Shown here piece by piece: positions 43,001-51,376 of a stretch of DNA of 64,000 nt. The notes under the pieces are model-generated. The model was given only the letters and a program-made list of their open reading frames with translations, had not been told where the DNA came from and searched no databases. Source of the stretch: Bacteroidales bacterium (GTDB lineage: Bacteria; Bacteroidota; Bacteroidia; Bacteroidales; P3); assembly GCA_017559135.1 (NCBI GenBank), contig JAFYSZ010000001.1, positions 1 through 64,000 on the forward strand, read 5' to 3'. The position numbers were made by a program, and so were the translations under genes. Numbering within the stretch: position 1 is the first letter of the stretch; every line of letters begins with the position of its first letter.

Positions 43001-44824
43001 TTATTCAATGATTTTTATTTCAGTTCTACGATTTAACGCTCTTCCTTCCTCAGTATCATTTGTTGCAATAGGACGAGAAAAACCATAACCCTTTGCTTGA
43101 AGACGAGAAGGCTCTATTCCTTTTTCTGTTAAATAAGAAACAATTGCCTCAGCTCTTTGCTGCGAAAGTATTTGATTATGTTCTGCATTTCCAACATTGT
43201 CGGTATGTCCCTCAATCAAGACTTTAAGTTTAGGATTGTTTTGCATAAGTTCGGTAAGAGTATTCAATTCCGCAGTAGAAGAAGCAAGCAAAGAATGAGA
43301 ATTAGTCTCAAAGAAAATGTTTTTCAAAACTATACTTTCTCCCGCCTTGATTGGAGTAAGAAAAATCTGCTTTTCTTGATTTTGAGTTTCAGTAGAGAAA
43401 TTCTCCGAATAGAAAAGATAATTATCACAAGCAATAGAAAAAGCGTATTCTTCTCCTTGTGCAAGACAAATAAGAAAATCTCCTGTCTTTTTGTCCGAAA
43501 AACTCTCGTGAGCAAGTCTTCCGGTTTTAAGATTCTTTATCTGCAAACGAGCCGAAAGAGGAGCAGAAGTTTCTTTATCGAGAATAACACCTTTGATATA
43601 TGAAGCCGCAATAGGCCTTATCTGCTCAGGCATTGTAAAAGAATAAAGATCCAAATCCGAAGAATAAATTGCAAAATCACCTTGTGCAGAAAGCGTAAGA
43701 GAAGACTCATCTTTTGCAGTATTTAAAGGATAACCAAGATTTATTGCTTCTTGAAACTTTCCATTTTCTATCTTTGAATAAAACAAGTCAAAACCTCCCA
43801 TTCCTAAATGCTCATCACTTGCAAAATAAAGCACTGTATTTGATTGATGAACAAAAGGAGAAATTTCATCTCCTACCGTATTGATAGTTGTTCCGCAGTT
43901 TTTCGCCTTTGTCCACTCACCATTATCTTTCAAATAAGAGAAATAAATATCCGACTTGCCAACACCCCCCTTTCTATTAGAAACAAAAAACAAAGTTCTG
44001 CCATCTGAGGCTATACAAGGTTGAGAATCCCAAAAAGAAGAATTGACATTTGCTCCCAAATTCTTAGGCTCTTGCCACTCATCACCAATTTTCTCGCTCA
44101 CATAAATATCGCAACTACCCAAACCGTCCTCTGCACCACAGCGAGCAAAGTAAATAAAACGGCCATCAGGCGAAAGACTACCCGCACCTTCGTTAAAAGT
44201 AGAATTTAACAAACTTGGTAATTTCTCCGCTTTGCTCCATTCCCCGTTTTCATTATTAGAAATAAAAAAATCCTCACTCTTATCCCTCCTTGTAAAGAGT
44301 AGAGAAGAAATATCAGCCGTTAAGCAAGGCAAATACTCATCATACTCCGTATTTATCGCACTTCCCATATTCTTTGGCGAAAAAGGAAGCGGGTTTTCCT
44401 TTTGAAACGAACGAAAATCCGCCAATTCTTTTAACTTATCAATCTTTTCTTGATAACGCTTACAAGGAATAGAACTCGTAAACAAATAAACACTATCATA
44501 TTTCTCTTGATATAGATAAATATTTGCAAGATCTAAATAAAGCTTACAATCAAAATTCTTGTCTTTAAAGTAAACCGCCAAAAGTTCAGCCTTTGCTTGC
44601 TCAATATTGTTTTGAGCAATGTAGATTTCCGAAAGAGCTAAATACGTAGGAAGGAAATCAGGATACTTATTTCTAAGAGACAAAAGCTCATCTTGTGCCT
44701 CTGTTACATTATTTGTGCGAAGAAGTTGCACCGCTTGCTCAAAACGCTTTTCAGCCTTACTTTGAGCAAAACCAAAACAGCCAAAAAGAACTGAAAAAAT
44801 TAAAACTAAAAATATTTTTTTCAT
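43001..44824 (-). CDS. porE: PorE-like OmpA-family lipid/peptidoglycan-linking protein
   Basis: 607 residues from ATG 44824, where a signal peptide begins (KKIFLVLIFSVLFGCFGFAQ). Domain order: TPR-like helices (about 20-120); PD40/WD40-like propeller (LSPDGRFIYFARCG, IASDGRTLFFVSNR, NTVLYFASDEHLGMGGFDLF); a carboxypeptidase-regulatory-like domain (IKGVILDKETSAPLSARLQI); and an OmpA C-terminal domain (LIEGHTDNVGN, LSQQRAEAIVSYL). This is the architecture of the T9SS protein PorE. Other OmpA-PD40 proteins exist in Bacteroidota, so the PorE identity is probable, not certain. Confidence 0.75.
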   Translation of the reverse strand: MKKIFLVLIFSVLFGCFGFAQSKAEKRFEQAVQLLRTNNVTEAQDELLSLRNKYPDFLPTYLALSEIYIAQNNIEQAKAELLAVYFKDKNFDCKLYLDLANIYLYQEKYDSVYLFTSSIPCKRYQEKIDKLKELADFRSFQKENPLPFSPKNMGSAINTEYDEYLPCLTADISSLLFTRRDKSEDFFISNNENGEWSKAEKLPSLLNSTFNEGAGSLSPDGRFIYFARCGAEDGLGSCDIYVSEKIGDEWQEPKNLGANVNSSFWDSQPCIASDGRTLFFVSNRKGGVGKSDIYFSYLKDNGEWTKAKNCGTTINTVGDEISPFVHQSNTVLYFASDEHLGMGGFDLFYSKIENGKFQEAINLGYPLNTAKDESSLTLSAQGDFAIYSSDLDLYSFTMPEQIRPIAASYIKGVILDKETSAPLSARLQIKNLKTGRLAHESFSDKKTGDFLICLAQGEEYAFSIACDNYLFYSENFSTETQNQEKQIFLTPIKAGESIVLKNIFFETNSHSLLASSTAELNTLTELMQNNPKLKVLIEGHTDNVGNAEHNQILSQQRAEAIVSYLTEKGIEPSRLQAKGYGFSRPIATNDTEEGRALNRRTEIKIIE

Positions 44825-44837
44825 ACCATTTTTTTTG

Positions 44838-44845
44838 CAAAAATA
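44838..44845 (-). promoter_or_regulatory. -7 promoter element for the porE-phoH operon
   Basis: TATTTTTG on the minus strand, 13 nt upstream of the ATG at 44824. It supports that start over the longer open frame. Confidence 0.6.
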
Positions 44846-44896
44846 AACAAAAATCAAGAAAATAGTGTCAATATATCATTATTAACAAATAAAAAA

Positions 44897-45703
44897 ATGA
44901 AAATGAAAAAACTCGTAGTATCATTAGTTGCCTTATGTATGGTAAATTTAGTTTCGGCTCAAATAAACTTTAATAACATTGAGCCAGATGCAGTAGTAAC
45001 AACCGAAAACGAAATGGGCTATCCTATTTACGTTTATGGAGTAGGCGAATGGAATGCAGAATTTTACATTCAAAACTATATGTATCCAGATATGCCAGCT
45101 TCCTCATACGTAGCCTGCTTTGTAGAAGGAGCAGGAGTAGTAGTAAATCCAGGAGACGTACAAGGAATGCAATGTATCAAACCACTACAAGAAGGAGAAA
45201 TGATTAGCGGTAGTTCAAACTTCGCAGTAAGCGATGGAGCACCTCTTTTCCCTGTGATTTATGACGCAGAACTACACACACAATGGCTAAATACAACAGC
45301 ATTCGTTGGATTTCAAGTAAAGAATGCAGGAGCAGTACATTATGGTTGGATAAAAATGTCAGTAAATAGCAACAATACATTTACCATTTACGAATATGCT
45401 TATCAAACCTCTGCAAACACACCAATAGCAGCAGGAGATAAAGGAAGCGTAGGAATAGAATCAGCAGTAGTTGCAAATACCCTATCACTTTATCCAAACC
45501 CTGCAACAAATAACCTAACAATTAACTTCACAGAAAAAGCAGATATAGTAAAAATCTACTCAGTAGAAGGCAGAGAAATGAAGAGTTTTGTACCTTCATC
45601 TTTGAGTGAAACAATAAATATATCAGACCTACAAAGAGGAGTTTACTTTGTAGTAAGCCAAAAAGGACAAGAAAAATCAAGTCATAAACTTATAGTAAAA
45701 TAA
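44897..45703 (+). CDS. secreted protein with T9SS C-terminal sorting domain
   Basis: 268 residues. A signal peptide (KLVVSLVALCMVNLVSAQ) is followed by a beta-rich body of about 170 residues of unknown type (GYPIYVYGVGEWNAEFYI, VGFQVKNAGAVHYGWIKM). The T9SS type A domain runs from NTLSLYPNPATNNLTINF to SSHKLIVK. It is exported through the type IX system and lies divergently next to the porE-like gene. The role of the body is unknown. Confidence 0.85.
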   Translation: MKMKKLVVSLVALCMVNLVSAQINFNNIEPDAVVTTENEMGYPIYVYGVGEWNAEFYIQNYMYPDMPASSYVACFVEGAGVVVNPGDVQGMQCIKPLQEGEMISGSSNFAVSDGAPLFPVIYDAELHTQWLNTTAFVGFQVKNAGAVHYGWIKMSVNSNNTFTIYEYAYQTSANTPIAAGDKGSVGIESAVVANTLSLYPNPATNNLTINFTEKADIVKIYSVEGREMKSFVPSSLSETINISDLQRGVYFVVSQKGQEKSSHKLIVK

Positions 45704-45727
45704 TTTTTTTCATAACACTTTGTTTTT

Positions 45728-45765
45728 ATAGATAGTAGTCATAAAAGACTGCTATCTATTTTTTT
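45728..45765 (+). terminator. terminator of the T9SS cargo gene
   Basis: The arms ATAGATAGTAGTC and GACTGCTATCTAT pair with one mismatch, followed by a T run. Confidence 0.75.
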
Positions 45766-45769
45766 ATTT

Positions 45770-45832
45770 CTATGAAATAATTTTCTAAATCTATGAAATA
45801 ATTTTCTAAATCATAGAAAAAATACACCAAAG
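45770..45832 (+). repeat. 21-bp-period intergenic repeat array (2 perfect units plus 1)
   Basis: Two identical 21-nt units (45770-45790, 45791-45811), starting CTATGAAATA and ending TTTTCTAAAT, are followed by a diverged unit from 45812 starting CATAG. The same 21-mer occurs on the minus strand at 32717-32737. Confidence 0.85.
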
Positions 45833-45847
45833 GTATCAATTTAAATA

Positions 45848-45893
45848 ATAGAGGGGTGTTAATTTCACTGATAGAGGGGTAGTATTTTCACTG
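45848..45893 (+). repeat. 23-bp direct repeats upstream of the Fic gene
   Basis: ATAGAGGGGT recurs at 45848 and 45871, exactly 23 bp apart, and TTTCACTG follows in each unit. The array is about 110 nt upstream of the Fic promoter. It matches in period the AAATTACTGA repeats before the AAA_14 gene at 30121. Between 45894 and 45978 I see only AT-rich sequence. Confidence 0.75.
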
Positions 45894-45978
45894 ACACACA
45901 TGAATATAATAAATAATAATAAAAAGAAATTAGAAAATTAACATGTTTGTTATCATCTTGTGAAATTTGTTCCAAAAA

Positions 45979-46009
45979 TTTGGCGGCGATTTTTTTTTGC
46001 TTAATTTTG
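45979..46009 (+). promoter_or_regulatory. promoter of the Fic gene
   Basis: TTTG (45979-45982), 19 nt, TAATTTTG (46002-46009). Confidence 0.75.
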
Positions 46010-46048
46010 TAACATTAATTAAAAAACATAATTGCCGTAAATAGAATT

Positions 46049-47377
46049 ATGAAAAACATAGATGTATTATACACTGAATGGAAATCATTACAACCTATAT
46101 CAGAAAAAATACAAAATAGAATTAATCAAAAATTTATGTTGGAGTTTAATTATAACTCTAATCATATTGAAGGTAATACACTAACTTATGGACAAGCAGA
46201 ATTGCTTTTAATGTTTGGTAAGGTTGATGGCGATGCTAAGATGCAAGACTTGGAAGAAATGAAAGCACACAACGTTGGTCTTAAAATGATGCAAGAAGAA
46301 GTAAAAAGCACTGAACGTCCTCTTAGTGAATATTTTATAAAAAATCTACATAAAACTTTAATTCGTGAAGACTACACTGTAAGAAAAGAACAAGAAGATG
46401 GGAGCATCGTTTCTTATACTGTTCATGCAGGGCAATATAAAACACGTCCGAATTCTGTTAGAACTGATACAGGAGAATTATTTGAATATGCTTCACCGGA
46501 AGAAACACCTGCTTTAATGAACGATTTGGTTAAGTGGTATAATGAAACTTCCAGTAAAGGAACTTTGTCTGCTATTGAACTTGCTTCATTATTTCATTAT
46601 CGTTATATTCGTATTCACCCTTTTGAAGATGGAAATGGTCGTATTGCTCGTTTGCTTGTGAATTATATTCTTTTGCAAAAAGGTTACCCTATGATTATTA
46701 TCCGTAGCGATGAAAGAGATAATTATCTTTCTGCTCTTAATCGTTGCGATACTGCTGTTGGCTTTGTTCCTTCTGATGGTGCACAGGCAAAAATAGAACA
46801 AATTCAACCTTTTGTTGAATATATGAAAAAGTGCATGGAGCGTGCTTTGACAATACGCATAAAGGCGGCTAAGGGTGAAAGCATTGATGAAGAAGATGAT
46901 TGGAAGAAAAAACTGAAACTATTATCTGTAAAAACAAAAGAATCACCTTTTAGGACAAATCAATTAGTCAATAAAGCATTAGAAGAAAATGTTTTTTTGT
47001 TAAATGATAAAATTATTGAAGCATTGTCTCCTTTTAAGGATATGTTTTGTAAAATAGAAGTTGATCACATAAATTTTTATAGCGTTGATGAATTTAAAAG
47101 AATGCTTTCAGAGAGGATAGTTGGCGATGTATATTATTCTGCAATTGTAATTACAATAGGAGAAACACTTAGAGAATATGATATCAGAATACCTATTGAA
47201 TATAGGTTTTATGATCGTAGTTATGAAATTTGTATTTCGTTCAAAGATAACTATAAAAAGGAAACATTGCGATACAATAATTCTTTATCAGAGAATCAAA
47301 TAAAATCCTTTGTGAACTTTGTAGGACAAAATTTTTTGCAAATTTATGAACAATATTTGCAAGATGATAAAGAATAA
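46049..47377 (+). CDS. Fic family protein (class II, N-terminal inhibitory motif)
   Basis: 442 residues. The Fic core motif HPFEDGNGRIARLLVNYIL starts at His190, with all residues needed for AMP or other nucleotidyl transfer. The inhibition motif (S/T)xxxE(G/N) is present as SNHIEG (Ser37, Glu41), before the core, so activity is autoinhibited as in class II Fic proteins. The C-terminal 150 residues are of unknown type (FKDMFCKIEVDHINFY). The target is unknown. It is a single gene next to the DUF262 cassette, with its own promoter. Confidence 0.9.
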   Translation: MKNIDVLYTEWKSLQPISEKIQNRINQKFMLEFNYNSNHIEGNTLTYGQAELLLMFGKVDGDAKMQDLEEMKAHNVGLKMMQEEVKSTERPLSEYFIKNLHKTLIREDYTVRKEQEDGSIVSYTVHAGQYKTRPNSVRTDTGELFEYASPEETPALMNDLVKWYNETSSKGTLSAIELASLFHYRYIRIHPFEDGNGRIARLLVNYILLQKGYPMIIIRSDERDNYLSALNRCDTAVGFVPSDGAQAKIEQIQPFVEYMKKCMERALTIRIKAAKGESIDEEDDWKKKLKLLSVKTKESPFRTNQLVNKALEENVFLLNDKIIEALSPFKDMFCKIEVDHINFYSVDEFKRMLSERIVGDVYYSAIVITIGETLREYDIRIPIEYRFYDRSYEICISFKDNYKKETLRYNNSLSENQIKSFVNFVGQNFLQIYEQYLQDDKE

Positions 47378-47405
47378 AATAAACGTCCATTGGTTATATA
47401 AATGT

Positions 47406-47436
47406 TTTGTTTGAATGAAATAAAATAGTAAATTTG
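47406..47436 (+). promoter_or_regulatory. promoter of the DUF262 cassette
   Basis: TTTG (47406-47409), 19 nt, TAAATTTG (47429-47436), then a leader of about 55 nt. No internal promoter is seen, so three genes appear to share this transcript. Confidence 0.75.
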
Positions 47437-47498
47437 CAAATGTAAAAAGATTCTTGTTAAGTTGAAAACTTATTTAAGAATTAAGGAATAGTGTAATT

Positions 47499-48650
47499 AT
47501 GGAAAAAGAAGAAGAAGCTGTTGAAAGGGAAGATGTGTGTGGAAATAACGAACCCTCTATTACAAAACCTTTTAACCCTAATGAAATTGATGTAGATATT
47601 GCAACTGTAAACTTAGGTTATCTTATAGAGCAACTTGAAAATAAAGAAATTGATTTGCAGCCTGATTTTCAACGTTCTGCGGATGTATGGACTGATACGC
47701 AAAAAAGCAGATTGATAGAGTCTATATTATTGGGATTGCCATTACCTTCTTTCTATTTTAGTGAAGATATTATTACTAAAAAATTATCTGTAATTGATGG
47801 ATTACAGCGACTTTGTGCTATCAGTGATTTTATACTCAAAGTCAATAAAAAAGATGAAAAACCTTTACGATTAGAAGGATTACAATTTCTTAAAAACTTT
47901 GAAGGAAAGACTTATTTAGATTTAGAACGTCCTGAAGTAAAACGCATAAAATCTCTAAAAATTACAATGAATACTTTAAGGAAAGGAACGCCAAATGATG
48001 TTAAATTTATTATCTTTCAAAGAGTCAATACAGCAGGTGTGCCATTAACTCCACAAGAAATGCGTCATGCTCTAAATCAAGGTCCCGCTGCTAATTTTAT
48101 AAAGAAATTAGCTAAATTGGAATCATTCAAGCAAGCTACTAATCATTCTGTTAACTGTAAACGAATGCAAGATAGAGATTTTGCGAATCGCTTTGTTGCT
48201 TTTTTTATTGGTTATAACGATTATGGTGGTGAGTTAGATGCGTTCTTGAATGATAAAATGGGTGAATTAAATAAAATGTCGCAAGAAGAATTAGATAATA
48301 TATGTCAAACATTTGATGAAACAATGAAGTGTTGTTATGAGATTTTTGGAGATGATACATTTAGAAAAAGGTATAATAAAGGAGATAGAAAAAGGCCTAT
48401 TTCTAAGGCTGTTTTTGATTCATTAAGTGTGAATATTGCTTGGTTAACTAAGGAAGAAAGAAATTTGTTGGTTAGCAATTCTGAGATTTTTAAAGATGAC
48501 TTAATAGAATTGTTTAATAACAGCGAATTTAATGCAGCTATATCTACTGGGACAGGACAAAAATATTCAGTTGGTAAACGTTTTAGTTTAATCAAACAAT
48601 TAATAGATAATATTATTAAAAAAAATGATACAACAATTAAATATCAGTAA
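47499..48650 (+). CDS. DUF262 (ParB/GmrS-like) protein, cassette gene 1
   Basis: 383 residues. DUF262 motifs: LQPDFQRSADVWTDTQKSRL (52-71), VIDGLQRLCAI (98-108, the ParB-like DGxQR nucleotide or nuclease site) and IIFQRVNTAGVPLTPQE (171-187). DUF262 is the N-terminal domain of the modification-dependent GmrSD endonucleases; here no DUF1524 (HNH, GmrD) follows. An acidic N-terminal extension (EKEEEAVEREDV) precedes it. It overlaps the next gene by 26 nt, which implies translational coupling. The substrate is unknown. Confidence 0.88.
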   Translation: MEKEEEAVEREDVCGNNEPSITKPFNPNEIDVDIATVNLGYLIEQLENKEIDLQPDFQRSADVWTDTQKSRLIESILLGLPLPSFYFSEDIITKKLSVIDGLQRLCAISDFILKVNKKDEKPLRLEGLQFLKNFEGKTYLDLERPEVKRIKSLKITMNTLRKGTPNDVKFIIFQRVNTAGVPLTPQEMRHALNQGPAANFIKKLAKLESFKQATNHSVNCKRMQDRDFANRFVAFFIGYNDYGGELDAFLNDKMGELNKMSQEELDNICQTFDETMKCCYEIFGDDTFRKRYNKGDRKRPISKAVFDSLSVNIAWLTKEERNLLVSNSEIFKDDLIELFNNSEFNAAISTGTGQKYSVGKRFSLIKQLIDNIIKKNDTTIKYQ

Positions 48651-49758
48651 TTTTAAACTTCATAGTAATACTGAATTAACAACAAAAGGTTTGACAATAT
48701 TAACTGGAATGAATGGTATGGGTAAATCAACCATAATTCAATCCTTAATTTTGTTACGTCAATCATATTTGACGAATGATTTAGATAATGGTCTGAATCT
48801 AAAAGGAGATTTATGTGATGCTGGTATATCTGGAGAATTGGCTTGTCAATCATCAAAAGAAGATTATTTAAACATAGAGTTGATGTTTGATAATCAAAGC
48901 GATCTTAGGTTTAAGTTTATGTACCCGGATAATATAATGGATACGTTACTTCCTGGAGAAAAAGCAAACATTACAGATAAGAATACATTATCAAAATATT
49001 CTTTGTTTAATGATTCATTTCAATATCTAAGTGCATTCCGTTTTGGCCCACAAAAAACATACAATAGAGATACTTCATTGGTTGTTAATAAGAAACAAAT
49101 TTCTAAAGTAATGGGACAGTGTGAATATGCTATTCATTTTCTTGAACACTATAAAAATACAGATATTCCGATAAAAGATTTAGCAATTAAAGCAGATGAT
49201 GAAAACTCAATAGATTATAGATTATCATCACAAGTTGAACTCTGGTTGCAAAAAATTTCTCCAAAGATAAAGATTAAAATTGAGACTATTGGAGAAGACT
49301 TTAAATTGAAATATAGATTTAATAGGGAGGAAAATACTATAACGGAAGATATGTCTGCTTTAAACACTGGATTTGGTATAACATACGTTTTGCCAATTTT
49401 GATTTCAATTCTTAGTGCCCAAAAAGATTCTATAATACTTATAGAGAATCCCGAAGCACATATCCATCCTAAGGGACAAGCTATACTAATGGAATTGATA
49501 GCAAGGGCAGTTTCATTAGGTGTGCAAATTATAATAGAGACACATAGCGATCATATTATAAATGGAAGTCTTGTAGCTCTTAAAAATAAAATTATAGATA
49601 CAAAACGTTTGGCAATATTTTATTTTAGTAGAGATGAAAACCAACATATCGCGATTTCTCATTCATTGGAAATAACTGATAATGGGCTTATAAAACGACC
49701 TCCTAAAGGTTTTTTTGATCAAATTGATATAGATTTAAGGACTATTACAGGTTTTTGA
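48625..49758 (+). CDS. AAA ATPase with DUF3696 tail, cassette gene 2
   Basis: 377 residues of the ABC-like/SMC-type AAA family. Walker A GMNGMGKST (28-36), FRFGPQKTYNRD, Walker B with D-to-N change ILIENPEAHIHPKGQA, and switch IIIETHSDHIINGSLVAL. The C-terminus fits DUF3696 (ITDNGLIKRPPKGFFDQI). There is no TOPRIM domain, so it is not an OLD nuclease. Such ATPases act as sensors or effector controllers in several phage-defence systems. It overlaps gene 3 by 4 nt. Confidence 0.87.
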   Translation: MIQQLNISNFKLHSNTELTTKGLTILTGMNGMGKSTIIQSLILLRQSYLTNDLDNGLNLKGDLCDAGISGELACQSSKEDYLNIELMFDNQSDLRFKFMYPDNIMDTLLPGEKANITDKNTLSKYSLFNDSFQYLSAFRFGPQKTYNRDTSLVVNKKQISKVMGQCEYAIHFLEHYKNTDIPIKDLAIKADDENSIDYRLSSQVELWLQKISPKIKIKIETIGEDFKLKYRFNREENTITEDMSALNTGFGITYVLPILISILSAQKDSIILIENPEAHIHPKGQAILMELIARAVSLGVQIIIETHSDHIINGSLVALKNKIIDTKRLAIFYFSRDENQHIAISHSLEITDNGLIKRPPKGFFDQIDIDLRTITGF

Positions 49759-50567
49759 TGATGGCTAAATCTGAAATATTTATAGTTTTTCCTGTTTGTA
49801 AAGATACATCAGAATCGTATTATAGTGATTGTATAAATGTTGTAGAGAGTATTTCAAAAATATTTAGTATTGAGAATTATGATGGATATTATGATTCAGA
49901 GAATATTAAAGATTTTCTACCGCCAACAGGTATTTTAGGAGATTGTTATCCTAATATTATAACAAGATTTAGAAAGTTAATGTTCTCATGGGGGGAAAAT
50001 TGGCGAGAAGAAAGTGAACAAGAACCAGGAGATTTGTTTTTTTATTATTATGCTCCAATCAATGATAATACTTTTTGTGAAGTAACTAAACGTATGTCTA
50101 TTAACAAAGAAAATAGTTTTCTGATAATAAACTATGATGCTTTTCGATGTGAAAGTGGTGTTATAGAAACAAAGTACAATGACAATGGCTATTCTATAGA
50201 TGTAGTCGCTCCTCAAATAAAAGAAATTGCTCAATGGTTTTCTAAAAATAGACAACCAAAAAGAATTTATAATTGGAATCCTAAACATGGAGAAAATGGC
50301 AGAGGAGCATTTCCATCTAATAAAGGAGATAAAGTCTCTATTTTAATGTGTAGTAAAGATGATGTTCCTGATATGTTAAATATGGCATTTGGAGAAGATT
50401 CTAAGGTATTATATTACTATGATTGCAAACATAAAAAATACATAGAATTTAGGCAAGAACAAAAACAAGGCGATCTTGTATACCATGCTTTTCATTTAGA
50501 TTGCACAGATGAAAATAGGATTCCAAAAGATATTAAGTCTGTTATAGATAGATTATTTAAGGATTGA
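49755..50567 (+). CDS. unrecognised protein, cassette gene 3
   Basis: 270 residues with no family I recognise. An alpha/beta start (EIFIVFPVCKDTSE), an aromatic/acidic middle (GDLFFYYYAPINDNTF), a basic KRIYNWNPKHGENGRGAFP, then SILMCSKDDVPDMLNMAFG and YYYDCKHKKYIEFRQEQ. No signal peptide or membrane helix, so it is cytosolic. It begins ATGATGATG over the stop codon of the ATPase. Its fixed place after DUF262 and AAA genes suggests it is the cassette's specificity or effector part; this is inference. Confidence 0.75.
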   Translation: MMMAKSEIFIVFPVCKDTSESYYSDCINVVESISKIFSIENYDGYYDSENIKDFLPPTGILGDCYPNIITRFRKLMFSWGENWREESEQEPGDLFFYYYAPINDNTFCEVTKRMSINKENSFLIINYDAFRCESGVIETKYNDNGYSIDVVAPQIKEIAQWFSKNRQPKRIYNWNPKHGENGRGAFPSNKGDKVSILMCSKDDVPDMLNMAFGEDSKVLYYYDCKHKKYIEFRQEQKQGDLVYHAFHLDCTDENRIPKDIKSVIDRLFKD

Positions 50568-50573
50568 AAAACA

Positions 50574-50606
50574 AAAGGCTGATTCTTTTTATTTGAATCA
50601 GCCTTT
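50574..50606. terminator. terminator between the DUF262 cassette and gpmA
   Basis: A perfect inverted repeat AAAGGCTGATTC / GAATCAGCCTTT with a 9-nt T-rich loop, between convergent genes. Confidence 0.75.
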
Positions 50607-50622
50607 GTGGTTGCTTTTTCTT

Positions 50623-51369
50623 TTATTTTTTGTTGCCTTGGTTTGCAACTTCGTCCATTAGTTTTTTTAATGTTTCTTCGTCTGCAAGGAAACGGTCTGC
50701 TTTTAGTGTGAGGTCGTCATTTAATTCAAATAGGTAAGGTATTCCTGTTGGGATATTGAATTTAATGATTTCTTCGTTTGTCATATTTTTAAGCGTTTTT
50801 ACAATTCCACGAAGTGAGTTGCCGTGTGCTACTACTAAAACTGTGTCATTTGTTTCAAATGCTTTCAAAATATTGTTTTGATAGAAAGGTAATAGACGGT
50901 TTATGCAGTCTTGAAGTGATTCGGTCAATGGTAGTTCTGATTTGTCAATTCCTGCATAACGTGGGTCGTTGTATGGTGAACGTTCATCGTTTGCTTCTAA
51001 TGCAGGTGCTTGTACATCAAAACTTCTTCTCCATAACAATACTTGGTCTGCTCCGAATTTTTCTGTTGCTTCTGCTTTATTCTTTCCTTGAAGGTCGCCG
51101 TATGATTTTTCGTTTAGTCTCCAAGATTTTTCAACAGGCAAATAGTCCATATTCATTGCATCAAGTATTCCGTTAAGAGTTTTGATTGCTCTTTTAAGAT
51201 AAGAAGTGAAGCATTGTTGTGGTTTTAGACCTTCTTCTTTTATAGCAAGTCCTGCGTTATATGCTTCTTTTACTCCTTGTTCTGTTAAATCTACATCTGT
51301 CCAACCTGTGAATAGGTTTAGCAAATTCCATTCGCTTTGTCCGTGTCTTACTAAAATCAGTTTTTTCAT
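50623..51369 (-). CDS. gpmA: 2,3-bisphosphoglycerate-dependent phosphoglycerate mutase
   Basis: 248 residues. Interconverts 3- and 2-phosphoglycerate in glycolysis and gluconeogenesis. The phosphohistidine motif LVRHGQSEWN is at 5-14, followed by FTGWTDVDLTEQG, RRSFDVQAP, DERSPYNDPRYAG and VVAHGNSLRG. All are typical of the dPGM family. It is 7 nt after lgt, so the two are co-transcribed. Confidence 0.96.
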   Translation of the reverse strand: MKKLILVRHGQSEWNLLNLFTGWTDVDLTEQGVKEAYNAGLAIKEEGLKPQQCFTSYLKRAIKTLNGILDAMNMDYLPVEKSWRLNEKSYGDLQGKNKAEATEKFGADQVLLWRRSFDVQAPALEANDERSPYNDPRYAGIDKSELPLTESLQDCINRLLPFYQNNILKAFETNDTVLVVAHGNSLRGIVKTLKNMTNEEIIKFNIPTGIPYLFELNDDLTLKADRFLADEETLKKLMDEVANQGNKK

Positions 51370-51376
51370 TTCTTAT

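Noticed and set aside
47499..50567. Calling the cassette GmrSD, PARIS, Gabija or Septu
   Set aside because: No DUF1524 HNH domain, no DUF4435, no TOPRIM and no HNH partner can be seen; only the ATPase class is shared.
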